Positions 1 to 8,824 of a DNA stretch of 11,143 nt are shown one piece after another. Position 1 is the stretch's first letter. The number at the start of each line of letters is the position of its first letter. The stretch lies in contig JACRLS010000148.1 of the NCBI GenBank assembly GCA_016235225.1, positions 1 through 11,143 on the forward strand. Reading direction: 5' to 3'. The translations under genes were made by a program, and so were the position numbers. The DNA is from Nitrospirota bacterium (GTDB taxonomy: Bacteria; Nitrospirota; Nitrospiria; Nitrospirales; Nitrospiraceae). The notes below the pieces were generated by a model. That model ran no database searches and was not told where the DNA came from. It saw only the letters and a program-made list of their open reading frames with translations.

Positions 1-2959
<2,959 letters not shown>

Positions 2960-2965
<6 letters not shown>

Positions 2966-3054
2966 TCGTCACACGTCAATCGTCATTCGTAAAAAGAAAA
3001 GATGGTTCCGGGTTCGGCGATTGACGATTCACGGTTGACGTGTGACGCATGACG
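2960..3054. repeat. inverted heptamer-array element between adaptor and RND permease
   Basis: The left array has four 7-bp units of consensus CGTCANN at 2960-2987. The right array has five units of consensus NNTGACG at 3020-3054. The arrays face each other: 20 bp at 2960-2979 pair with 3035-3054 with one mismatch. The spacer of about 32 bp is A-rich on its left side. The first left unit contains the RND start codon, and the right array ends 3 nt before the adaptor stop codon. The transcript would fold into a strong hairpin between adaptor and permease, which could stabilise or attenuate the mRNA; that role is inference. Confidence 0.8.
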
Positions 3055-3057
3055 CCA

Positions 3058-4101
3058 TTACTTCGGCGATGCCACCGCATCGACGATCTGCACCGGGGCT
3101 CCGTCGACGCCTCGGGTACCTTCAAGCAGCACCTGCTCGCCCACGTTCACCCCGGAGAGTATTTCACTCTGTTTGTCGAACCGCCGTCCGACTTTGACCC
3201 ACCGGAGTCGGCCGATCTGATCGGAGCCCACCACGAACACGCTCGTCAGTTCGCCTCGCTCCACGATGGCGGAAGCGGGCACGAGCATCGTCTGGGTGAC
3301 TCCTTTATCCAATTGCAACCGGCCGAACATCCCGCTCTTGAGACCGGGCGTCATCGGTACATCCACCTTCACCGTGAACGTATGGGTTTGAGGATCGCCC
3401 GCCGGAAGAATCTGACTCACGGTTCCACGCAAGACCTGGGCTCCCAGCGCATCGATGAGGATAGGAATCTTATCCCCGAGGGAGACGGATTTCAGATCCC
3501 CTTCGGCCACCGTCGCCTCAAGACGCAGTTGCCGAGGATCTTCCATCTGAAGCAAGGGCTGGCCCGGCGACGCCAATTCCCCCGCTTCCACTTTCTTCTC
3601 GGTAATGATGCCGTCGAACGGCGCCTTCACGACGGTATAGCTGAGTTGGGCCAGGACCGCCTTCCGATTTGCCTCGGCCACCTTGAATGCCCGCGTGGCG
3701 TTTTCCACTTCTTGCTTCGAGACGGCATCCTCGGTGAAAAGCGCCTTCATGCGATTGAGTTGCGCTCTCGCATTCTCCACTTCCGCCGAAGCACGCGCCA
3801 ACTCCGCCTGGACGTCACGACTGTCCAGTTGAATCAGAGTCTGGCCTTTCGAGACCCGATCCCCTTCTCTGACAAGCAGCCTATCGATTGTCCCTTGGAT
3901 GCGGCTGGAGAGTGTGGCTTGATAGATGGCTGTGACTTGACCGGTGACTTCGACGCGGATAGGCACCTGAGCTGTTTTGATCTCGACGACTGCCGACTGG
4001 ATCGTCGTGTGCGGCGCTGCCGAGACCGGTGACGTCGACGGTTCTTCTTTAGAACCGCATGCTCCCGCCAGCAGTAGCAGCGCAACTACCCAACACCTCA
4101 C
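3058..4101 (-). CDS. RND efflux periplasmic adaptor (membrane fusion protein), lipoprotein
   Basis: Periplasmic adaptor linking the RND permease to an outer-membrane channel. The product is 347 residues. Its N-terminus is a short hydrophobic lipoprotein signal ending LLLLAGAC, with Cys15 as the likely lipidated residue. The order is typical of the HlyD/AcrA family: first lipoyl half-motif about residues 62-93 (SSRIQGTIDRLLVREGD), alpha-hairpin 94-150 rich in Ala/Glu/Arg, second lipoyl half about 152-186 (VKAPFDGIITE), beta-barrel to about 270, and a membrane-proximal domain to the C-terminus. GTG at 4101 is chosen because GAGGAG lies 7 nt upstream and the signal peptide begins immediately after. 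An upstream in-frame extension would run through the neighbouring DUF2892 gene. It is probably cotranscribed with the permease, 92 bp downstream. Confidence 0.93.
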   Translation of the reverse strand: MRCWVVALLLLAGACGSKEEPSTSPVSAAPHTTIQSAVVEIKTAQVPIRVEVTGQVTAIYQATLSSRIQGTIDRLLVREGDRVSKGQTLIQLDSRDVQAELARASAEVENARAQLNRMKALFTEDAVSKQEVENATRAFKVAEANRKAVLAQLSYTVVKAPFDGIITEKKVEAGELASPGQPLLQMEDPRQLRLEATVAEGDLKSVSLGDKIPILIDALGAQVLRGTVSQILPAGDPQTHTFTVKVDVPMTPGLKSGMFGRLQLDKGVTQTMLVPASAIVERGELTSVFVVGSDQIGRLRWVKVGRRFDKQSEILSGVNVGEQVLLEGTRGVDGAPVQIVDAVASPK

Positions 4102-4102
4102 G

Positions 4103-4114
4103 CCCCTTCTCCTC
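4103..4114 (-). promoter_or_regulatory. Shine-Dalgarno fixing the adaptor GTG start
   Basis: On the minus strand GAGGAG (4109-4114) followed by AAGGGG precedes GTG at 4101 with 7 nt between GAGGAG and the start. It decides the start against a much longer upstream-open frame. It lies in the short gap after the DUF2892 stop codon. Confidence 0.7.
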
Positions 4115-4127
4115 GTTAGACGATTCG

Positions 4128-4316
4128 CTATTCTTGAACGCCGAGCTTTCGTAACAGCGCCATCATCGTACACCAGCCGGTAAAGGCCGATTGTATGAGG
4201 TTGAGCGCCACAAAGGCAGCGAAATAATTCCAGTACGGATGGACCGCCGCACCGAGGATGACTGCGACGAGCACAAACGCCCCGGCAATCAACCGCAACA
4301 TGTCGTTGAGTTTCAT
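4128..4316 (-). CDS. DUF2892/YgaP-type small membrane protein
   Basis: A 62-residue protein with two hydrophobic helices, about residues 9-27 (LIAGAFVLVAVILGAAV) and 30-50, separated by HPYWNY. A C-terminal GWCTMMALLRKLG carries one Cys. The start MKLNDMLRLIAG, the two-helix layout and the length fit DUF2892 (the membrane part of YgaP-like proteins), which has no firmly known function. A purine-rich GGAAAGGAAG precedes the ATG. It sits 26 bp upstream of the adaptor gene and 63 bp after the cytochrome gene, so it is probably in one transcript with the pump. A second, divergent DUF2892 protein is at 8523-8744. Confidence 0.85.
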   Translation of the reverse strand: MKLNDMLRLIAGAFVLVAVILGAAVHPYWNYFAAFVALNLIQSAFTGWCTMMALLRKLGVQE

Positions 4317-4379
4317 CTGTTCTTCCTTTCCTCTTACCTGTGGGAGACAGCGCGAGGGAAAAGGATTCGACCAGGCCGG

Positions 4380-5652
4380 TTACGACGCTCGCTTCAGGCT
4401 CAGCATGTAACCCGTCAGATCGGTCAACTGTTGATCGGTCAGCGGGAACTTCGGCATGAAGGAGCCAGGTGAGACGGATTGCGGGTCGCGGAAATGTTTC
4501 AGATGCCATTCACGGTCGGGCCTCGTGTCGCCGACATACGAGAGGTCAGGCCCCACAGCGCCGCCTTCTGCATGAATGCGATGACAGCCGGTGCAGCCGA
4601 ACTGCGCAAACACCGCCTGACCCCTCCCCACGGCCGGGTCCACGCGAGGCACGGCATAGAGATCCCGGAGCGAAATCCCCAGCAGCCCGAACACGACCAG
4701 AAGAAATACTCCTCCTGTGGCCAACGCAACCGGGCGTGCGGACGGATGGCGCACCGGGTTCCGGTCCAGCAACGGCCAGAACAGCGTCCGATGGGTTCGC
4801 CTTGTCAGCCAGCGGAAAGTGCACGGTGAGCGCCAGAACTGCCACCACGGCGAAGATGCCCAGCATAACCACCGCATCCATGAATACCTGCCGGGGATAA
4901 AACGTCTCGCTGCGCCTCACCCGGCGTTCGACGAACCCGGGACTGCCCGGTTCCCTACCTTGCGAAGCCGTCTCGCCGCTTTTCCGTCGCTCGTACCCGC
5001 CACGCCAGGGTCCCGCCGGGCCCACCCGCCGGAGAATAAAAAGATGGATCATCACCAAGGTTGCAAGCAGGGCCGGCAAAAAGAGCACGTGCACGGCGAA
5101 AAACCGGGAGAGGGTCAACGCACCGAGCATCTCCCCGCCGCGCAACACGGGAGCCAGCAGATCGCCGACGACCGGAACCGTTCCGACCATATTGATGCCG
5201 ACCTGTGTGGCCCAGTAGGCGTTCTGGTCCCACGGCAGGAGATAACCGGTAAAGGCAAAACTCAGGACGATCAGGAACAGCACCACGCCGACCATCCACA
5301 TCAATTCGCGGGGCGACTTGTACGCGCCGTAGAGAAATACTTGAAGCATGTGCAGACCGATGACGACGACCATCCCCGACGCGCCCCAGTGATGGAGACC
5401 GCGGACGAACGCGCCAAACATGATCTGCGTCTCGATGAATTGGATGCTGTCGTAGGCGTGATCCGGCGTAGGCGCGTAATAGATCGCCAGGAACATGCCG
5501 GTCACCGCTTGGAGCAGGAAGAGGAAGAGCGTGGCGGAACCGAAGACATAAATCCAACTGGCGCCGCCGGGAATCGGCTCGTCCAGTAACGTCCGTTCGA
5601 CCGACTTGAGTTTCAGCCGGCTATCGAGCCATGTGTAGAGTTTGGAAGCCAT
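4380..5652 (-). pseudogene. cytochrome b-cytochrome c fusion with internal deletion and frameshift
   Basis: Quinol-oxidising membrane subunit of a bc1/b6f-type complex. Residues 1-289 from ATG 5652 are a b6-like cytochrome b. Haem-ligand histidines are H87/H101 (GLHHWGASG...GLHML) and H188/H203 (AVHVLF...MIHLF), each with 14/15 spacing as in b6f; Qo-site loop PWDQNAYWATQ is at 140-150. After ANPSD (D289, about 4786) the frame shifts. From about 4782 a second frame reads LFWPLLDRNPVRHPS, a membrane helix, then a monohaem cytochrome c with CTGCH and distal Met in SFMPKF, ending at TAA 4380. The PEWY motif and the helix that should lie between them, by family knowledge about 40-50 residues, are absent. 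The uncorrected product stops at 4546 without the haem-c domain. No Shine-Dalgarno is visible at ATG 5652. Real decay or assembly error are both possible. Confidence 0.85.
4933..4953. repeat. imperfect palindrome in cytochrome b linker
   Basis: GAACCCGGG and GCCCGGTTC face each other around ACT; five outer pairs, one mismatch, two inner pairs. It lies in a Arg/Gly-rich linker (residues about 217-247) between the four-helix b6-like part and the subunit-IV-like part of cytochrome b. The linker is longer than I expect for the family. The palindrome is short and could be chance in GC-rich DNA. Confidence 0.35.
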
Positions 5653-5660
5653 AGCTATGC

Positions 5661-5837
5661 AGTGACCAGTGAAGAGTGATGAGTGATAGGTGACGAATCG
5701 AACCTGTCGGAATCTGACGATCTGTTGATTGCCGAAGAATCTGTTGATCTGACGATCTGTTAAGTGAGTGGCATTTCCAAACAATCATCAGATCAACAAA
5801 TTCCTCACCCATCACTGATCACTCGTCACTGATCACT
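5661..5837. repeat. large inverted heptamer-array element before cytochrome b
   Basis: The left arm 5661-5697 consists of five 7-bp units of consensus GTGANNR (5662-5696). The right arm 5801-5837 is its reverse complement with 5 mismatches in 37 bp and also holds five units. Between them lies a second family with 8-bp periodicity, TCTGACGA and TCTGTTGA, at about 5713-5728 and 5740-5763. It is inverted again at 5784-5803, which pairs with 5738-5757. A 13-bp direct repeat CTGACGATCTGTT is at 5714-5726 and 5749-5761. The right arm overlaps the end of the diguanylate cyclase, giving its last codons (Ser-Asp-Gln) and TGA. Arms this long would form a strong hairpin in the transcript between the cyclase and cytochrome b. 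Confidence 0.85.
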
Positions 5838-6826
5838 TCCACGAAACACTTCCACCCGATTCCGCCCGCCGGCTTTCGCTTGATAGAGCGCGGTATCGGC
5901 CTGGGCCATCAGGGTCTCAATTTTTTCGACGTCGGGCCTGAGCGCCGACACGCCGACACTGACGGTGATGGAGATGTCGTGCCCTTCATGCCGGAGCACC
6001 GCTTTGGCAATGGCTTCCCGAATCCGTTCCGCGATGCGCACCGCTGTGGCCTCCTCGCACTCCACTAACCCGACGGCGAATTCTTCCCCACCATACCGTC
6101 CCAGAATATCGGCGGGCCTGATGGCGCTGCGCACGAGTGCGGCGCTCCGTGCAGCGTGAAGGCGTGGCGGAACCGGCGGCTTCGCTGGAGCTCGGCTTGC
6201 AAGGCCTCTTGCAGATACTGACGGTTGTAGGCTTGCGTCAGTTCGTCGATCCGCGAATGCTCTTCCAGGTGCTGCCGGATCTGTTCCAATTCCTGAAGGC
6301 TGGCCTCCAGTCGTGCCATGGTGGACTGATAGTAGGTCTCGACCAGAAAGATCTGATCCAGCTTCAGGTATTTTTGCAGCGTGATGGCCAGGGAGGTCAG
6401 GGCCCGCGCGTCGTCGCCGTGCCGCGCGGCAAGCCGCCGCATGATCAGTTCGAACAGTTTGGCGTAGGCGCCGAGATACCACTTCTGTTCAAGGCCGACT
6501 CGCTCATGGGTAAAACCGATCCGCAGGCGGTCTTCGGCATAGCTCAAGTGATCCGAATGCTGGCCGAGGGTGAGGAGATAACTCCGCTGGGTCGCCTTGA
6601 GGCGCGCCAAGCGCTCAGGATCGGACAGGAAGCGAACCAAATCCGGGAAGCGGCCGAGGTGCTCGTAAAATTCTTCAATCAGCTCAGCCACGTGGTCCTG
6701 GATCGCCCCATGGATCTTGGCGAGATTCTGTCGATCTTCCCGTGCAAGCCCCAGAAAGGCCAAACGCGTCCGGAGTTCGCCGGCGGTGAGCGGAAGTCGA
6801 GCACATAAGGGGTGCTCCGGGCGCAT
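5826..6826 (-). pseudogene. globin-coupled diguanylate cyclase, GGDEF domain broken by deletion and frameshift
   Basis: The intact family binds O2 at a globin haem and makes c-di-GMP from two GTP. From ATG 6826, residues about 15-165 are a globin-coupled sensor domain. H107 in RIGFTHERVGLEQKWYLGAY is the proximal haem ligand, and Y54 in EEFYEHL is a likely distal-pocket residue. A helical linker about 165-195 leads into GGDEF, starting DELTQAYNRQ. After FTL (L225, about 6152) the frame shifts, and from about 6152 the second frame reads AALVRSAIRPAD, with the RxxD inhibitory site, then RYGGEEF, SVGVS and the C-terminal ALYQAKAGGRNRV, stopping at 5826. About 23-26 residues that should hold DxDxFK, the substrate Asn and GD are missing, so the encoded enzyme would be inactive. 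In the first frame translation stops at 6065, leaving globin plus linker. Confidence 0.87.
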
Positions 6827-6828
6827 TG

Positions 6829-7383
6829 TCACACCTCCTGCGACACAGGAAGACCGGCCTTAAACTCCTTGTACATCACCAGGAGACGCCCGTTCTCCAC
6901 CTTCCAAGGCAGGGTGTCTAATTTCCGGGGGGCCGGACCGGCGATCACTTTTCCTTCCCGATCGTAAACACTTCCATGGCAGGGGCACTTGAACGCGTGG
7001 TCGCCCTGCTCCCACCGATAGCCACATCCGAGATGCGTACAGATCGGTGAGAACACCGTCACTCCTCCATCGGGACGCTTGATGGCCCACACCGCCTTCT
7101 GGGCTTTTGTCTCCATCCAGCCATCGCGGATCGAGGTGACATAGTCCAACTGCTTCGGCTCATTCACGGGCAGATCCTCTACCGCACCGACATCCACCCA
7201 CGGCTGCGCACGCCGCTTGAAGGCCGGCGAAACGAGATAACCCACGAGAGGGATCGAGAGGCCAAGCCCGATGCACACAGCCGCGGCACTGGTCATCCAT
7301 TGGAAGAACGACCGGCGCGAGCCCACGGGCGTGTGGAGGCCGGATGGCACGTCATCAGGCGGCGGCTCGCTGTGCATCATCAC
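6829..7383 (-). CDS. Rieske iron-sulfur protein of a bc-type complex
   Basis: Carries the high-potential 2Fe-2S cluster that takes the first electron from quinol at cytochrome b. The protein is 184 residues counted from GTG 7383; ATG codons at 7380 and 7377 are equally possible, with AGGG a few nt upstream. The N-terminus has a twin-arginine-like SRRSFFQW (22-29) followed by a single anchor helix about 32-52. The cluster boxes are CTHLGC (115-120) and CPCHGS (133-138): ligands C115, H117, C133 and H136, with C120 and C135 as the disulfide. The fold and length are normal. It lies 20 bp after the lipoprotein gene and its stop codon is 2 nt from the diguanylate cyclase ATG, so the three form an operon leading to cytochrome b. 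Confidence 0.95.
   Translation of the reverse strand: MMMHSEPPPDDVPSGLHTPVGSRRSFFQWMTSAAAVCIGLGLSIPLVGYLVSPAFKRRAQPWVDVGAVEDLPVNEPKQLDYVTSIRDGWMETKAQKAVWAIKRPDGGVTVFSPICTHLGCGYRWEQGDHAFKCPCHGSVYDREGKVIAGPAPRKLDTLPWKVENGRLLVMYKEFKAGLPVSQEV
6834..6839 (-). promoter_or_regulatory. Shine-Dalgarno of the cyclase inside the Rieske 3' end
   Basis: AGGAGG on the minus strand is formed by the last sense codons of the Rieske gene. It lies 7 nt before the cyclase ATG at 6826. The Rieske TGA falls between them. This favours ATG 6826 over GTG 6832, and it makes translational coupling of the two genes likely. Confidence 0.75.
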
Positions 7384-7403
7384 ACCCTAGCAGGAGTCCT
7401 TGG

Positions 7404-7835
7404 TCATTGAAAGCAGGCCTCAAACATGCGTTCACACCGGTAGCACTCGTCGCGTGATAGGGGATCCGTCCGGTATTTGACGGCTGTGACTCGGCTCCCA
7501 CGGACAGTCACGAGGGCTTCACAGATTGCCTGCGGGCAGGGAAGCCCCCCTTTCGAGGCCGGGAATAAGGCTTCCAAGGCATCGGCCTTGCCCCGGTAGA
7601 CCAACAATCGTCCCTCTTCATCAGACTTCACGAGCATCGGCGTGCCGGCGCAACTCAGCAACGCCTCCTCACTGAGGCCGATGAGATGTTTGGAAGTCCG
7701 ATAGGGCGCATCCAGCGGTCCGGCGACGCACCCTGCAAGGGTGAGAAACACGACTATTCCGCTGAGGCGAAGGGCCTTGCCACATGTTCCGTTCGAGTGC
7801 CTGAATGCCGCGTGCCCTGAGAATCGCCCGCTCAT
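7404..7835 (-). CDS. Cys-rich hypothetical lipoprotein upstream of Rieske
   Basis: I do not recognise a named family. The 143-residue product has a long Arg-containing N-region, a hydrophobic stretch 25-35 (SGIVVFLTLAG) and a lipobox LAGC with Cys36. The mature part includes SEEALLSCAGTP, a pattern seen at the start of BamE/SmpA-like folds. Later strands (LLVYRG, ALVTVRG, VTAVKYR) and a C-terminal DECYRCERMFEACF with a CxxC follow. Seven Cys in total suggest disulfides or metal binding in the periplasm. ATG 7835 has no good Shine-Dalgarno, but no other start gives a complete signal peptide. It ends 20 bp before the Rieske gene and is likely the first gene of the bc operon. An assembly or accessory role is only a guess. 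Confidence 0.75.
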   Translation of the reverse strand: MSGRFSGHAAFRHSNGTCGKALRLSGIVVFLTLAGCVAGPLDAPYRTSKHLIGLSEEALLSCAGTPMLVKSDEEGRLLVYRGKADALEALFPASKGGLPCPQAICEALVTVRGSRVTAVKYRTDPLSRDECYRCERMFEACFQ

Positions 7836-8096
7836 AAGTCAGTTCACTAACACCCCGCTCATTTTTGTGCAAGAAATACTTCCCAAGTCTCATCGTGTCT
7901 GCAGGCCTCCTGTTCTGTTTCCCCCTCCCCGATGGCGCAGCGTCGTTTAGAGCACATGCCTCCTCCGCCGGGCATGGGCCTCCCTCTTCAAACCCGCCAG
8001 CAGCGGGTAGCGACCAGAAACCCGCCGCTGCGGACCTCGACTTAGGATTTCTTCCGCGTTGGGGCTCATCCCATGCGAAGCTCATTTTCCTGACTG
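7836..8096. other. 261-bp intergenic region between PepSY lipoprotein and bc operon
   Basis: This likely holds the leader and promoter of the bc operon, but I see no convincing -35/-10 pair. One weak hairpin (see 7993-8007) lies 90 bp past the PepSY stop. An alternative minus-strand reading frame starts at ATG 7893 with AGGAGG some 11 nt upstream. It begins MRLGKYFLHKNERG and continues to 7669, overlapping the lipoprotein start. Its first 20 codons lie wholly in this region and look protein-like, but the remainder is a shadow of the lipoprotein gene. Confidence 0.4.
7993..8007 (-). terminator. weak terminator-like hairpin after PepSY gene
   Basis: On the minus strand CCCGC and GCGGG pair around TGCTG and are followed by TTTG. 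The stem is only 5 bp and the T-run 3 nt, so it is a poor intrinsic terminator. Its place downstream of the PepSY gene and upstream of the bc operon is suitable. Confidence 0.25.
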
Positions 8097-8429
8097 CTAC
8101 TCAGGCTTCTTCTGCTCCACATCGATGACCGCCCCACTGTCCGCATCGACGTGGACTTCCATCACGTTCCCTTCGGCCGTGACGACCTCCACTTCCCATA
8201 CCGCTTTTCCGTGTTTCTTCTCCAACTCCGCCTCAATGACCAGCCCAGACTGCTTGTCAGAAGCCGTCTTGATGGCCTGGTCAATAGTCACCTTGGCTCG
8301 TGAAGCCATCTCGACAGCTTCCTTCAACTCATCAGCCTCTTTTGCGCCAAACAGCCCCTTCGTGGCACAACCGACGCCCGCAAGCATCACTCCCACCATG
8401 AAGATCGTCACCATTCCTCTTACTTTCAT
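8097..8429 (-). CDS. PepSY-domain lipoprotein/secreted protein
   Basis: A 110-residue exported protein. The signal is MKVRGMVTIFMVGVMLAGVGC, with Cys21 as possible lipidation site, though the residues before it are not a textbook lipobox. Residues about 35-105 match the PepSY pattern: a helix (EAVEMASRAKVTIDQAI), then SGLVIEAELE, KAVWEVEVV, and MEVHVDADSGAVIDVE, where the final D-A-D-S-G turn and strand are characteristic. PepSY domains are thought to bind or inhibit other proteins in the periplasm; no partner is evident. ATG 8429 is chosen over an upstream GTG because AGGAGG stands 4 nt before it. Confidence 0.85.
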   Translation of the reverse strand: MKVRGMVTIFMVGVMLAGVGCATKGLFGAKEADELKEAVEMASRAKVTIDQAIKTASDKQSGLVIEAELEKKHGKAVWEVEVVTAEGNVMEVHVDADSGAVIDVEQKKPE

Positions 8430-8522
8430 GTGTCCTCCTCTCCTGAATACCACGTGTGCCCCCGGCAGGTCTTCCCTCCAGCACCACCGTATCCAGAATC
8501 CTCTCTCGCTGCCGATGGCGCC

Positions 8523-8744
8523 TTACACTTTCTTTCCAGCCGGCGGCGTCGGACAGGTGTTGATCCCCAGCAGACTCCAGGCGGGGCAAAATCCAATCAC
8601 CCCCGTGACCACCGCCACGGCTCCGAACACGTAGGCCACGCCGACTCCCCAAGCGGGCAATTCGGCGAAAATACCGACCGCCAAGAGCACCAGCCCCACC
8701 CCGATTCGGATCGGCCGCTCAATTCCCCCCACGTTGCATGTCAT
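8523..8744 (-). CDS. DUF2892/YgaP-type small membrane protein
   Basis: A 73-residue protein starting MTCNVGGIERPIRIGVG, the typical N-terminus of DUF2892 proteins (Cys and Arg before the first helix). Two hydrophobic helices follow, about 13-29 and 32-50, joined by ELPAWG, then GFCPAWSLLGINTC. GGAGGG precedes the ATG by 6 nt. It is more typical of the family than the copy at 4128-4316. It lies 93 bp upstream of the PepSY gene, which may be in the same transcript. The function of the family is unknown; some members are fused to rhodanese domains. Confidence 0.88.
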   Translation of the reverse strand: MTCNVGGIERPIRIGVGLVLLAVGIFAELPAWGVGVAYVFGAVAVVTGVIGFCPAWSLLGINTCPTPPAGKKV

Positions 8745-8765
8745 GGCGTTCCCTCCTTGATATGA

Positions 8766-8821
8766 GTTGTCAGTTTGCAGTTATCCAGTTTTCTGATCTT
8801 GCAACACTGAGAACTGACAAC
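8766..8821. repeat. inverted heptamer-array element after cytochrome c' gene
   Basis: Arms of 16 bp, 8766-8781 and 8806-8821, are reverse complements with two mismatches; the outer 10 bp (GTTGTCAGTT / AACTGACAAC) are perfect. The loop is 24 bp. Both arms divide into 7-bp units: GTTGTCA and GTTTGCA on the left, TGAGAAC and TGACAAC on the right. It begins 4 bp past the cytochrome c' stop codon and ends before the Shine-Dalgarno of the DUF2892 gene. It could act as an mRNA-end hairpin, but no T-run follows. Confidence 0.75.
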
Positions 8822-8824
8822 AGG

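Noticed and set aside
3049..4032. 327-codon plus-strand open frame opposite the adaptor gene
   Set aside because: His/Arg-rich, no domain, lies fully antisense to the clear adaptor coding sequence; an open shadow frame of GC-rich DNA.
4546..4770. Programmed frameshift joining cytochrome b and cytochrome c
   Set aside because: No slippery run at the junction, and a frameshift would not explain the missing PEWY segment and helix.
4717..5589. 290-codon plus-strand open frame opposite cytochrome b
   Set aside because: Antisense to a strongly conserved cytochrome b; composition (many His, Gln, Arg) is typical of shadow frames.
5661..5837. CRISPR array
   Set aside because: Units are 7-8 bp and contiguous with no spacers of constant length, and the arms are inverted; no cas genes nearby.
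6137..6808. 223-codon plus-strand open frame opposite the globin domain
   Set aside because: Antisense to the globin-coupled sensor whose haem motif is unmistakable; no start signal or family features.
7669..7893. 74-codon minus-strand frame starting MRLGKYFLHK, overlapping the lipoprotein start
   Set aside because: The first part looks protein-like and has AGGAGG upstream, but most of it overlaps the lipoprotein in another frame and the spacing to AGGAGG is long. Not strong enough to list as a gene.
8766..8821. Rho-independent terminator
   Set aside because: The hairpin has a 24-nt loop and no T-run after either arm; better explained as a heptamer element.
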